From Oryza sativa Japonica Group (taxonomy: Eukaryota > Streptophyta > Magnoliopsida > Poales > Poaceae): a stretch of 64,000 nt of DNA. Each line of letters starts with the position of its first letter. Positions within the stretch are counted from its first letter, which is position 1. Both the position numbers and the translations under genes were made by a program. The notes under the pieces were generated by a model. That model saw only the letters and a list, made by a program, of their open reading frames with translations, ran no database searches and was not told the DNA's origin. This document shows positions 22,586 to 33,127 of the stretch, in pieces. The DNA lies in assembly GCF_034140825.1 (NCBI RefSeq), contig NC_089041.1:24441501-24505500 (forward strand). Direction: 5' to 3'.

Positions 22586-22973
22586 CTAGACAAAGATCCT
22601 TCTCTCCCTCCACTTCTCTTTCCCTCTGGGCCAACCCGAGCCCATCCCTTGCGCTCGGCCCAGATCCCAGCCAGGCCGACGCCCTCCCCCTTCTCTCTTC
22701 CCTTTCTAGCTGCGCCAGCCCAATTAAGAGCACGTTGCCCGACCGGGACGCTGCTGGTATGCGAATCTTGTGTCTCTGCTACCAGTGCCCTGCCTCAAGA
22801 CCTCGTTACTACGCTCGCCAGTTGCCCAGTTCGTAGAAACTAGAAAGACTTTCTTGCTTGTTAATGGGTAGAGAGGGTAGTCATCGTACATATGGCTATG
22901 TTCACTGCATGATTGGTTGATTGCTAGTAATTGATTTGTAGGTCAGTCCTATGGGAATATCACTGAGTACTGA
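22586..22973. other. Spacer, pyrimidine-rich then AT-rich
   Basis: A C/T-rich segment (22590-22720) is followed by ordinary sequence. No supported gene. Confidence 0.4.
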
Positions 22974-23114
22974 GGGTGTGTTTAGTTCACGTTAAAATTG
23001 GAAGTTTTGTTGAAATTGGAATGATATAACGGAAAAGTTGAAAGTTTATGTGTGTGTTTTGATGTGATGGAAAAGTTGAAAGTTTGAAGAAATAGTTTGG
23101 AACTAAACATGGCC
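22974..23114. mobile_element. Tourist-like MITE
   Basis: A 141-bp element with ends GGGTGTGTTTAGTTCACG and GGAACTAAACATGGCC (inverted), flanked by a 3-bp duplication TGA. The interior holds GAAAAGTTGAAAGTTT twice. Short ends and a 3-bp target fit the PIF/Harbinger group, although TGA is not its usual TTA. Confidence 0.75.
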
Positions 23115-23311
23115 TGAGTAGCAAAAGCTCATATTTGTACCATATGACTTTCAGTAGAATCAATCTGACTTATCGTTCATGTTTTTACTGTATGACGTTC
23201 TAGGATCCTTCGAGTTTCTATTTTTCTACGCAAATAATTTGATCTTTTCTGCATGAATCTGTTGTCGCACAGAACAACTATAATAGTATAATTGAGATAC
23301 AATAGAGTGAA

Positions 23312-23646
23312 ATATCACAAAATGAACAAGGTAAACTAAGAAATCAAAAATCAACTAATCCATCAGCATCGCAAAGTATATAGGATAATAGGATACTGAC
23401 ATCAGTGGAAAGCAGAATGTATCAGTTTCAGAAAGACCTGAGTTCCTCCGTGTTCAGGCTTCTGAATGCTAAACCAATCTTCCTTGGCCATACCGTGCTA
23501 AAAAATGATTCACTTGGCCATACCAATTTGCGCCGTATTACACCAATATCAAGTTATCAACTATAGTTGTGGTAAAGAAGAGTAAAATGTCACAAAATGA
23601 ACAAGGTAAACTACGAAACCAAAGTCAGCTAATCCATCAGCGTCGC
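23312..23646. repeat. Direct repeat pair of about 60 bp
   Basis: Both 23312-23377 and 23587-23646 carry TCACAAAATGAACAAGGTAA and AATCCATCAGC runs in the same orientation. They lie downstream of the membrane-anchored protein gene. Confidence 0.75.
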
Positions 23647-23967
23647 TGGGGAATTTGAATGACGCATGCAGAATTGAGTCCACCAGTCTAGAGTAACCGA
23701 CATAAACAACACTTTGGATGTATTCATAGTTTAATAAATTATCTACGAACTATATACATAACATACATATTGAACCCTTAAGGTCAGTTTGTCTAGTAGG
23801 AGGTTTTGCTGTCTAACCGTGTAAACATCAGGCCTATGCGATGCAGCTAAACTATTATCAAGCTACAAGTGATGATCCTCCAGACTTAAAAGTGTACACT
23901 GTTCTGTAACTACATGACACATTTGGTACGACAATGCAACGAAACCTCTTCTGCAGTGAAAAAATAA

Positions 23968-26031
23968 TCACGGGGTCCTGATAATTTTAATTGCTTCCCC
24001 TCCACTTCTCATGTCACTCATTAAAGCAATTTGATGCAGAAGTTGGGCAATCCTCTGCAAAAGGCAAAACAAGGATCTAATGAGAGAACATCAATGCATA
24101 AACTGTCTTGTGAATATTTACTGTTGCTCAATGCACGCCTGAACATAATACTACGTAGCTTACATGACACAAGACTAACATCTATATATATGAGTACAAA
24201 GATATACTACTTTTCTCCAATTTAGACAAGATTTTTTGTGTTTTGAACATAATTTCCCCATGTAAAAACATTGCCTCATAAGACGATGACTAAAAAATTG
24301 TTGAGAACTAATGCATATTGTAATAATTAGAAATGCAAAACACTAAAGGGCAAAGACAAATTAGAGCAAGAAACTATCCAATTTATATTTTTAGAATTCA
24401 AGTACAATGTGCAGCATCCAATTTCTTTCACTCAACCTAATGCATGAAAAGTATAACAAATTGATGGATTTTCAATTCAAGGCTACTTGACAATGGTACA
24501 CCATCAGTACCTACACTAACAAAGAGTAGCCAATTAACATTCTCCAACCTCAAGAAACAGTATCAGTATGTGAAAAGAACATCAAGAGGATACAACATGT
24601 TATGGCGAAACTATCAAAAGACACTAATTTAAAGAACATCAAGAGGATACGACAAGTGAAAAGAACATCATTGATGGGTTTCCTAACACTCTAATGGTGA
24701 AACTATCAAAAGACACTGCTGGTACTACTGCTACAGCATGACAGCAGTAAAACAAAACATTTCCATAATATCTCAAATCTTCTCTATGATCACCACAAAG
24801 AGTTATAACTCATTCACTGAACTGTATACTGAAATTCCAGTGATACATGTAACTAAACAGAATAGCAAGTAGCAACTGTACAAATGTTGCCAATTACTGA
24901 TCGTATTCCCTAAAAAGTTGAAACCTTAACTATAGGAAAACCAAATATTTAACCCTGTTCTCATTCTGTATGTTCCGAATCAACCTCTGCGATGATAGAA
25001 CATGATACTCGCTTACTGAACCGTATACCCAAATTCCAGTGATACAACATGTAACTGTACAAATTTTGCCAATTACAGATCGTATTCCCTAAAAAATGAT
25101 CATCTTAACTTCAGAAAAAAAAATCAATTTCTTGATGACCACAGTAACAAGCTCGAATTATCACATCGTTGTTTAACTTCTAAAGTTCCGATAGATATTG
25201 CGCACGGATCATACTTGGAAGATGTAGTTGAATATCTACAAGACATCTAAAACCCACATGTTCCTCGCCTCATCACCCAATTCTCTAGCGTAATTGTTCA
25301 TGATACCAGAATACCGACGATGAAATTAAACCAGAAAACCTATAGAATTATATAGAGATTCAAACCTTATCCTTCTCCTGCGAGAGCAGCACGAGCAGGT
25401 CCCTCTCCCTCCTGTCCCGCCGGCGCGCGTAGAGCAGCGCTCCCACCACAACGGCCGCGCCCGCCGCCGACCACACGGCGGGCCTCACCGCGGGGCACCC
25501 GCACGTCCCGTGCACCATCAGCCCCTCCCGCACGGCCCCGACCCCGGCCGCCCACGCTCGCCTCGCCGCCGCGCGGCACCTCCCCCACCCCCACAGCCAC
25601 TCCCCATCACCAAATTCATCATCATCATCATCATCATCCTCCTCGCCGTCGTCTTCCTCCCCTTCCTTCGCCGCAGCCTCCTCCGCCTCCCCCTCGACGC
25701 CGAGCCCCTCGTGGAGGCGCGGGGGGAAGACGTCGCAGTCGTCGAGGCCGCCGTCGTCCACGGCGGCAGCGCCCACGGCGACGACGGTGGCGGTGGGCGT
25801 CACGAGCTCCCAGGCGTCGGTGACGGCGGGGCCAGGCGGGGAGGAAGACGGCATCGAGCCGAGGGATGACGAGGAGAGCGAGAGGGTCAGCGTCTTGGGC
25901 TTGAGGAGGAGGTGCGGGTTAGGGGAGGGGAGGAGCAGCGGGTGGAGCGCCGAGTACGGCGATGCCGGCGCGGAGAACGGCGGGGACTGCGGCGCCGACG
26001 GCGGCGGCGGCAGCGCTGGCCTCTCGTCCAT
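23968..26031 (-). CDS. Acidic membrane-anchored protein, function unknown
   Basis: Two exons: 26031-25366 and 24054-23968, joined in frame across a GTTTGA...TTTGCAG intron to give 250 residues. The start is the first ATG of a GC-rich exon. Visible parts: a Pro/Ser-rich N terminus (1-65), a W-E-L-V-T-P motif near 73, D-C-D-V-F-P-P-R near 100, an acidic run EEDDGEEDDDDDDDEFGDGE near 125-148, a hydrophobic helix AVVVGALLYA near 195-205 followed by basic RRRDRRERD, and a C-terminal amphipathic segment RIAQLLHQIALMSDM. This layout (WELVTP, acidic linker, single helix, basic cluster, short heptad end) fits a plant-specific family of single-pass proteins whose role I do not know. The intron of about 1.3 kb holds internal direct repeats. 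Confidence 0.8.
24815..25097. repeat. Direct repeat pair inside an intron
   Basis: About 100-bp units at 24815-24917 and 25012-25097 share AATTCCAGTGATACA and GATCGTATTCCCTAAAAA. A second local duplication with AAAGAACATCAAGAGGATAC and GAAACTATCAAAAGACACT lies at 24570-24720. The intron grew by local duplication. Confidence 0.8.
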
Positions 26032-26275
26032 GGCTGCGGTTGCCGCGGCTCACCGGCGGATTCCGCTTCGATTTGCAGATGGTTTGTTTGGATCTGGATG
26101 ATCTTTCATGTGGCGCTCGAGATCGATGACGACTGCTGCTGGTTTTCACTCCACCTGTACTGAATGGTCCGAGTTGAAAGGACAGCGATGTGTTTAATCC
26201 CAATTCAATTGAAATCTCTAGCATGCATTCAAATCTTATACATATTTCACACGAATTGCAGATTATTAAGAAAGA

Positions 26276-26357
26276 ATTTGATAATTTTTTGAATAAGACG
26301 AGTGATCAAACGTTGTAAGAAAAACTTAAAATCCCTTATATTATGGGACGGAGGGAG
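26276..26357. mobile_element. Truncated Stowaway MITE
   Basis: Only the right part is present: TTTTTTGAATAAGACGAGTGA, then GGGACGGAGGGAG and TA. Same family as the elements at 4718 and 62106. Confidence 0.75.
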
Positions 26358-26453
26358 TATTAATTTGGAATTTCAGATTAATTTGGTTTGTGTTTACATT
26401 TAGTCGCGACTAAAATCTTTTTTTTAAGCGTGTTTTCTCGATATCGATATTTT

Positions 26454-26601
26454 GAGTCTGTTTGACACAGCTCTAGCTCCACCCCTTCTGGAGTTTCCAC
26501 CTCCACAGCTCAACCAAAACTGGATGGAAGTGGAGCTGGGTAGAGGAAGTGGACCCTGGATGAACTGGATGGAAGTGGACCCTGGGGTACCAAACAAGCC
26601 C
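26454..26601. mobile_element. hAT-like MITE (TTTGGCACAGCTC family), short copy
   Basis: It begins GTCTGTTTGACACAGCTCTAG and ends GTACCAAACAAGCCC, with an internal duplicated GGATGGAAGTGGA. Related to 11636-11850 and 49247-49453. Confidence 0.7.
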
Positions 26602-26697
26602 TTTATTTCAACAAATCTACTAGTAGTACAACTTTCAGGTTAAAGTTTGAATCTAATTTAGTTGAGGTGGGCCATCAATTTTGCTTATAATCAAAAT

Positions 26698-26704
26698 TTA
26701 AACT
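26698..26704 (-). terminator. snRNA 3' box AGTTTAA
   Basis: Just after the U2 3' end the minus strand reads CAAATCAAGTTTAA, which fits the plant snRNA 3'-end signal CA-N(3-10)-AGTNNAA. Confidence 0.8.
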
Positions 26705-26713
26705 TGATTTGGT

Positions 26714-26909
26714 TGGGGTGCGCCAGGCCCGGGCGGTAGTGCAACGCCTGGGCGACACGCGAGGGCCCCAGTGGCAAGCCACTGTGGTGGACCCTCCCCC
26801 ACAAAAAATAAATTTAATATCGAAGTGAACACATGGCCCACATATCAGATATTAAACTGATAAGAACAGATACTACACTTGATCTTAGCCAAAAGGCCGA
26901 GAAAGGTAT
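26714..26909 (-). ncRNA. U2 spliceosomal snRNA
   Basis: The minus strand reads ATACCTTTCTCGGCCTTTTG at its 5' end, then the branch-point recognition region GTGTAGTATCTGTTC, the stem IIa run ATATCTGATATGTGGGCC, an Sm-type site ATTTATTTTTTGTGG, and the 3' part with GTTGCACTACCGCCCGGGCC. Length is about 196 nt, normal for plant U2. U2 snRNA pairs with the intron branch point in the nucleus. Upstream promoter elements and the 3' box are present (separate entries), so the gene could be expressed. The 3' side of stem IIb (GTTCACTTC) and the following stem look slightly different from the grass U2 that I remember, so a variant copy is possible. Confidence 0.95.
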
Positions 26910-26934
26910 GCTTTGTGACGGAGCCCTGCGACTC

Positions 26935-26985
26935 ATTTTATAGCTCGCGCGACCGCCTCATCGAGCTGAACAAGCGAGGTGGTAC
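26935..26985 (-). promoter_or_regulatory. snRNA promoter: USE and TATA box
   Basis: Minus-strand TATAAAAT (26942-26935) lies 26-33 nt upstream of the U2 5' end. GTACCACCTCG (26985-26975) matches the plant upstream sequence element RTCCCACATCG at 9 of 11 positions. The 32-nt gap between them is the RNA polymerase II spacing known for plant snRNA genes, not the roughly 10-nt shorter Pol III spacing. Confidence 0.85.
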
Positions 26986-27052
26986 TAAACCATCGGGAGG
27001 AGCAAAGCAAACGTGGCAACAACGCTCGTACTGTAAGCAGTTTCCCACCAAT

Positions 27053-27105
27053 TGGGCCTCGAAAGTTTCCGTGTGGCCCATCGTCCCCGGCGCGGCCGCG
27101 GCCCA
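27053..27105. promoter_or_regulatory. Site II (TGGGCC/GGCCCA) motifs
   Basis: TGGGCC at 27053-27058 and GGCCCA at 27075-27080 and 27100-27105 are grouped 220-275 bp before the UXT start codon. Such TCP-bound site II motifs are common in promoters of plant housekeeping genes and are also known near snRNA genes. They lie in the 418-bp space shared by U2 and the UXT homologue. Confidence 0.5.
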
Positions 27106-27326
27106 ACTCCTTCGCGTGGAGGCGGCGACCGCTTCAGCCTCAAAGTCTCGAACCCCTCCGCCGCCGCCGCCTGGCTGCTCGGCCGCTCCTCCGCTTGCTC
27201 TCCCTTGCTTCCGAGGGCTCCGCCGCACGGGGTCGTCGCGGCTAGAGGGTGGGCTCGCCGTCGAGGAAGGCGGGGGTGTCTGGCTCATCGAGAACAGTGC
27301 CGAGGGGAATCCGGGTTGCGGGGGCG

Positions 27327-30056
27327 ATGGCCATGGCCGCGGCGGAGGCGCGGGTGCGGCAGGAGAAGGTGAAGAAGTTCGAGGACTTCGTCGACCGGAG
27401 ACTGAAGCCGGACCTTGTGAACACCATCGCGCAGCGGGACAAGGTGTTCCAGCAGCAGAAGACCTTGTAAGATTCGCTTCCCGTAGAATCTTGTATGTAA
27501 AACCTCAATGATTATTGTGATTCCGGGTTACCGTGTTGATGCGATGCTGATTATTATGGCCGTTGATTTCGGTTTTTGGATGGTCTCAGCTTGGACTTGA
27601 AAAGGAACATCGAAAATTTGGAGAAGAATGGAGTCACCAGTATGCGATCCATGGTCAATCTTGGCTCTGAGGTGTACGCCCAGGCAGAAGTGTAAACCCT
27701 CGTCCTCCCTTTACATCTTCAGTTCTGGATAAGACTCAACGAGTTTTGATATAACTTCACTGATGAATTGAGTCACCATGTGTTAACAATATACACTGAC
27801 GCGGTATATCGGAACAGCTGGATACTACATTATTCAAGTTAAATTTTCTGGAAGTGCACATGCAGTTGATAGACCATTGGCAATGGGATAATGTGGTGTT
27901 TCTACATGACTGTGTCGTTTCCATCTAAATAGTGGAAATAGGGTGACAATCCTGGTTGGAAAAATAGTATTAGCATATGGAACATAGTATAACAAACTTA
28001 TTGATTTTTATTTTTACTGGTTATTCTGATAAAAAAAATATTCTTGGTTATTGACACACTACATAACAAGTAGACTTGGAGTTTGTTCATGTTGATATTT
28101 CAAGGTCTTTAGCCTAGCTCTGGAGAGTTTGGATAGTTACAGAAAATCAGTATGAAGTGCAGAAAAACTTACCCTTCTGTAACATGAGTGATATATCCGT
28201 GATATATCCTCTTTATTGTTCTTGATCTTTCCAGATTTACCTTTGGTTCCTTACTGTGTACCTGTGGTGACTTCTGCAGGCCAGATACAAGACACATTTT
28301 TGTGGATATTGGTCTAGGTTTCCATGTGGAATTTACTTGGCAGGAAGCTTTGCAGTTTATATCTGTAAGAGAATCAAGGTTGGCAAGGTAACTCAATTCT
28401 TAGAATTGGCTATGAAGATCATGTTTTTTTTTGTGTCAAAGAAGTTGAGGAATAGGAATCTTGATGGTTGAGGGAAGTTTTGATGTGCTTTATGCTTCTT
28501 TTAACACAGTATCCACAATTAGCATATATTTCATATGTCCTGTTTTGTTATTGTTGAAAAGGTGGTTTGAGTTTTTTTTCCCCTCATAATGTTATTTATA
28601 GTTGAAAATGTGGGTTTTGTTTTTTCTTCTTCTCAAGAGAGGACATATAAACTCAGGAACATATTATATTCTTGAGTAGGTTTTTTATAAAACCCTGGGT
28701 ATCTATATGTATCCTTTTGGAGGTTGACGTTTACCCAGGCATCAAGGACGAAAGGAATGTATTTATTTGACATTTTAGTGTGCTGATCCTGGGTGCTATT
28801 GGTGTGCATCAGATATTCTGCGCGCACTCTCCAAGTCTCCATTGATAAGTTCAGAAAATTTTACTAAAATGACCTATTTTCACTGTATCATTTCTTAGCA
28901 TTCTAAACTGCTACTCTTCACACTTCACTGATTCAGCCAATAGATACCTACTCTGTATTTTCTTAGATGTGTCAATTCTCAGATGAGTTTGTTCCTACTG
29001 CTGTTTCAATGATGTTATGCTAACTTGGATCCAATTATGCTACTCTGGAAGCCTTCCTTGTCAATTGCTGATTTTGCAGTATACTATGTTTGACCGTAGA
29101 TATATAGGCCTCTTGTGTGTGTGTGTGTGTGCCTGTGTGGGTATATAGGTAGACAGGCTGGGTCTTGCTCATGTATAGTGGCAACCACTGTTGATGTTGC
29201 ATGCTCCCTCCGTCCCCAAAAAATCCAACTTCTGCCTATGTCTAGGTTCGTAGCTAGAAGTTGTTGTTTTTTTGACGGAGGTGTAGGATATAGTTGACTC
29301 AGTCTGCGCTGGATACTTGGATCTAATAATACTGAAGCATCAACATCAATATGATATGTATTCAAAGATCATAGTCATAGTGTGTACTGTATAGTGGCAA
29401 ACTTTTTTTGTTGCCTTTATATCATCTAATATACCGAACCCCATATTTTCCGGGACAAAAACTATTACAGTTGAAGATTAGCAGACCTTAGCAATTAATC
29501 ATATTGCTTTGTGCCTTGCTGCTTTGATGTGTCAACTTCCCGTTCATAAAACACAGGTTTTCAATTTGACAGATACTATGTTACAGGTTTTCAATTTGAC
29601 AGATACTATGTTTTGTTTAGGATCGACTGCGATATTGTCACTGCAGCATATTGTCGTTAGTCCCGATTTCTTTTGAATGTGATCTGGGCTTCTTTCCTAT
29701 TTCTCTAATTTTCCTTTTTGGGTTTCCTGTGGCTACATTTGTTTGTATGTCAATATGTTGGTGCTGTAATTTTCCCTTTTATATTTACGCTTTTGTTTTA
29801 TTTGATGCCTGACTCCCTGTAGTAAAATTCACATACTAATCCTGTATATTTCCATGTTTGCAGACAGATAGATGAGTACACTCATCTCATCGCAAGCATA
29901 AAAGCGCAGATCAAGTTGGTATGTAAAAAAACTAAACTAGTTGCTCACTATATAGGTGATACTTGGCAGTACTCTGGATTATAGCTAACCTATATGCAAT
30001 TACCCGTGCAGGTATGTGAAGGTATCCGCGAACTACTCGAGCTACCAGCAGAGTAA
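27327..30056 (+). CDS. Prefoldin-like chaperone subunit, UXT homologue
   Basis: Five exons: 27327-27466, 27590-27691, 28280-28387, 29864-29918, 30012-30056. All have GT-AG borders and a continuous frame, giving 149 residues, the usual size for the family. Key stretches are MAMAAAEARVRQEKVKKFED, DLKRNIENLEKNGVTSM, VNLGSEVYAQAEV, PDTRHIFVDIGLGFHVEFTW and IKAQIKLVCEGIRELLELP. The pattern is that of an alpha-type prefoldin: two coiled-coil arms (about 8-50 and 110-149) flanking a beta hairpin region. UXT is part of prefoldin-like (R2TP-associated) complexes in animals; plant homologues are annotated only by similarity. A second ATG lies two codons on. The promoter faces U2. Intron 3 (about 1.5 kb) carries a small MITE and a 30-bp tandem duplication. 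Confidence 0.93.
29116..29132. repeat. TG microsatellite in UXT intron 3
   Basis: A short run of GT repeats (TGTGTGTGTGTGTGTG) lies in the intron. Confidence 0.85.
29204..29283. mobile_element. Short Stowaway-like MITE in UXT intron 3
   Basis: An 80-bp palindrome with ends CTCCCTCCGTCCCCAAAAAA and TTTTTTGACGGAGGTG and arms CCAACTTCT / AGAAGTTG. No clean TA duplication. Confidence 0.65.
29553..29612. repeat. Perfect 30-bp tandem duplication
   Basis: Two identical adjacent 30-bp units, each with TTTTCAATTTGACAGATACT. Zero differences suggest a very recent event. Confidence 0.95.
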
Positions 30057-30754
30057 AGGTGAAAGTTGGCAATGCAATCGTATGGGGGTGCTTGGTAGAA
30101 TGACTTGTGCTTTTGCTTTTCTCACGAAGGCATGGTCGCCCATCTTCGAACATGAAAGATTTTACATGTACTGTTGTGCAAAAGATGGTTTCATACACTC
30201 ATCCCTGTAATAACATTCATCTAATCAGATTAACTACAGTAGAATTTCGCTATGTGAAATCAACGCAAACACTGTGAAAACTTGTTGGTTGATGCAACTT
30301 CTGATCTTCCCTAGATTCCCAAGTCATAGTGTACATGGCATGCCTTGGAAGCTCATGGCATGTTCCATTTTGTCATTAGATTAGAACAATGAAAGGAAGT
30401 TAGGAACATGCCATTTTGCATATAGATGTGTCAGTCAAGACAGCAGAGCAAGGAAAGTATATATTGGGCTATTGGCACTTCATCTGGTAAGGCATAAAGC
30501 TTTTGCCTTTGCCGCGAAGCTGCCTTATTGTCTTTTCCACTTTCCACTTGGGCCTTTCAAGGAATCAAACAAAACTTGCCACCTTAGCTTTTGTTCCCTT
30601 GGCTCCATCATACTTAATTTTGCTCTCTTACATTATCAAGTGATTAGGCCCGAAGGTTTCGAAGCTTTTGTTCCTTCCTGCTCGGCCTTGTTTGACCCTC
30701 TTTTCTCTGTATTGATGCAACTCAATATACCTGGGTTACTGTAGTTGTTGTATA
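30057..30754 (+). other. 3' region of UXT homologue and spacer
   Basis: This holds the likely 3' untranslated part of the UXT homologue (about 30057-30300, with AATAACATTC-type AT-rich runs), then a spacer with open frames of no recognisable content. Confidence 0.4.
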
Positions 30755-30898
30755 CCTCTTCCATCCTAAAATAAACAAACCTCATACGTGATGTGACACA
30801 TACTAATATTACGAATCTGGACATGTGTATGTCTAGATTCGTAGTAATAGAATGTATTACATCACGTATAATGTTGGTTTATTTTGGGACGGAGAGAG
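30755..30898. mobile_element. Stowaway MITE
   Basis: A 144-bp palindrome with ends CCTCTTCCATCCTAAAATAA and TTATTTTGGGACGGAGAGAG, flanked by TA (30753-30754 and 30899-30900). Internal arms ACGAATCTGGACATG / CATGTCTAGATTCGTA. Confidence 0.85.
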
Positions 30899-31165
30899 TA
30901 CAGGGAACACATAGCAACAAGGTTTCAGAGTTTTTTGTGGAGCAAAACACCGATTGAGATCCTATGCTCAAAGTCAAATCACTTTGAGTCACTGAACATG
31001 TCAGTGACTCTAAAAACACATTACTTAAGTTAGAGGATAATTCGTGAAACACGTACTATCGTAATAATTTGATCTGAGCCTTGATCATGACTCGGACGAT
31101 TACGACATAATGTGTCCTAATGCACCTTATTGGTATCCTCCTCTACAGTACAGTTTATACGCTTA

Positions 31166-31481
31166 GGGCATGTATAAAGGTAGAGCTTAGAATGGTCTCT
31201 TTGTTAATACATATCACTTAGAGACTATTCTCCTACAATAGTTAAGATAACAAAAACTCTTAACCATTAATGCACCAAAATATTTTTTTTAGTACCATTC
31301 TTTCCTTTTCTCCACCTCCATGCAACAAAATTTCCTTTAATAAACGTTAAGAGTCGACTCTGACCCGTTGTCATGCGTAGCAACCATGTTTCCCTTTACT
31401 CCACTCTCTCTCTTCCACGTCATCAATTTTACTTACATGGAAACGAAGAGAGACCGTTATTACACACCGTTGTACATGCCC
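31166..31481. mobile_element. Tourist-type MITE 1 of a stack
   Basis: A 316-bp element with inverted ends GGGCATGTATAAAGG and CCGTTGTACATGCCC, flanked by TTA on both sides (31163-31165 and 31482-31484). TTA targets are typical of PIF/Harbinger MITEs. Confidence 0.88.
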
Positions 31482-31586
31482 TTAGGGTGAGTTTGAGGAG
31501 AAGGTGATTGAGGAGAATACAGTTTATGCACTTAGGGTGAGTTTGAGGAAAAGGTGATTGAGGAGATTGGGAAGTTTATGCACTTA
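31482..31586. repeat. Two partial MITE ends with copied flank
   Basis: Two units of 50 and 52 bp each begin GGGTGAGTTTGAGGA, the first 35 or so bases of the next MITE family, and each end in AGTTTATGCACTTA. This tail resembles the host flank CAGTTTATACGCTTA before MITE 1. They are tandem copies of a MITE end plus its left flank. Confidence 0.85.
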
Positions 31587-31828
31587 GGGTGAGTTTGAGG
31601 AGAAGGTGATCGAGGAGATTGGGAAGATACGCAAAACGAGGTGAGCCATTAGCTCATGATTAATTGAGTATTAATTATTTTAAATTTTAAAAATAGATTA
31701 ATATGATTTTTTAAAGCAAATTTTCTATAGGAAATTTTTGTAAAAAACACACCGTTTAGTAGTTTGGAAAGCGTGCGCGCGGAAAATGAGTTGTTATCTC
31801 CCTCAATGTTACCCGAACGAACGTAGCC
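31587..31828. mobile_element. Tourist-type MITE 2 of a stack
   Basis: 242 bp starting GGGTGAGTTTGAGGAGAAGG and ending CGAACGAACGTAGCC, flanked by TTA (31584-31586 and 31829-31831). About 80 percent like MITE 3 by eye. Confidence 0.85.
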
Positions 31829-31831
31829 TTA

Positions 31832-32086
31832 GGGTGTGTTTGAGGAGAAGGGGATTGGGGAGATTGGGAAGATACGTAAAACGAGATGAGTCATTAGCAT
31901 ATGATTAATTGAGTATTAACTATTTTAAACTTCAAAAATGGATTAATATGATTTTTTAAAGCAACTTTTTTATAGAAATTTTTTTTTGTAAAAAACACAC
32001 CGTTTATTAGTTTGAGAAGCGTGCGTGCAGAAAACGAGATGCTTTTCTCCCTCAATCCCCCAGATCGCCCAGGAACGAACGAAGCC
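31832..32086. mobile_element. Tourist-type MITE 3 of a stack
   Basis: 255 bp starting GGGTGTGTTTGAGGAGAAGG and ending GAACGAACGAAGCC, flanked by TTA (31829-31831 and 32087-32089). It shares one TTA with MITE 2, so the two sit head to tail. Confidence 0.87.
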
Positions 32087-32471
32087 TTAGAGTCGCTGAC
32101 ATATATGCTCATGAGTTTCCCATGAGAAAGTGGATCCTACATGTTAGGCGTGATAGTATGTCACTGCGAAGGATCTCGTTTCAACAAAATTGAGTTTCGC
32201 TTGTCCTCCTATAATTTGCATTCGAAAATGGTCTTAATGGTGATGGATAGTATTTGTTTCTTCCTACTTTGTCAACCAATAAACCAAATGGCAATAGTAC
32301 AAACATGAATCACAATCTCACATTGTCATTAGTAGGTTGACAAAACGAACATATAACTCATTGTCAATGCACTATTATCAACTTCAAATCTTCAATGGAA
32401 CCAACGACAAGAGGAATTTGCAGAAGCACAACCCAAGAAAAATCATATGCAAGCGTGCCCGTGGAAGCTTC

Positions 32472-32683
32472 ACTGTGAGTTCCCAACTCCCCCATCTCAT
32501 TTTCCGCGCGCACGCTTTTCAAACGGCTAAACGGTGTGTTTTTTTTGTAAAAAGTTTATATACGAAAGTTGCTTAAAAAAATTATATTGATCCATTTTTG
32601 AAAAAAAAATTAGCAAATAATTAATTAATCACGTGCTAATGGACTGCTTCGTTTTCCGTACCGGAGGGATGGGTTTCCAGGGG
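32472..32683. mobile_element. Diverged inverted copy of the same MITE family
   Basis: The reverse strand shows the family core: GCTAAACGGTGTGTTTTTT, AGTTGCTT and TTGATCCATTTTTGAA. The ends are worn and no target duplication is clear. Older than MITEs 2 and 3. Confidence 0.7.
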
Positions 32684-32775
32684 GCCCCACATGTCATCCT
32701 AACTGACATAAACTACCTCCACTTGGTGGGACCCGCATGTCATCCTAACAAACCTAAACTACCTCAACTTGGTGG
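32684..32775. repeat. Two tandem units of about 46 bp
   Basis: Each unit has CATGTCATCCTAAC and AAACTACCTC-ACTTGGTGG with a few differences. They lie about 360 bp upstream of the start codon of the next gene and could fall in its promoter. Confidence 0.8.
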
Positions 32776-33127
32776 GCCCCAAATGTCAGTACCACATGTG
32801 AACTGTCGGTAGTCAGACCCTCCCCCTCGCCTCGCGAGCTCGCGGCGTCGCCGTCTCCCTTCACAAAAAACCCACCTCGATCTCTGCTCCAAGAAACTTC
32901 TCTTCCTCCTCGACCTCCTCCTCCTCCCACGCCATTGCCGCTCTCCAAGATCTCGCCTCTGCTCACTGGAACCAACTCGGAGGGCGGCCACGGGAGCCTC
33001 GCATTGGGCGACGGGGTTTGGTGGAGCTCGAGCCGTTGCGTTGGATCTGACCGGGGAGGAACGTCGCGTTTGGCGGCGGAGGCGGCGAGTCCAAGAAGTG
33101 AGAGAGGGTGGTGTGGCGGCGGCGAGG

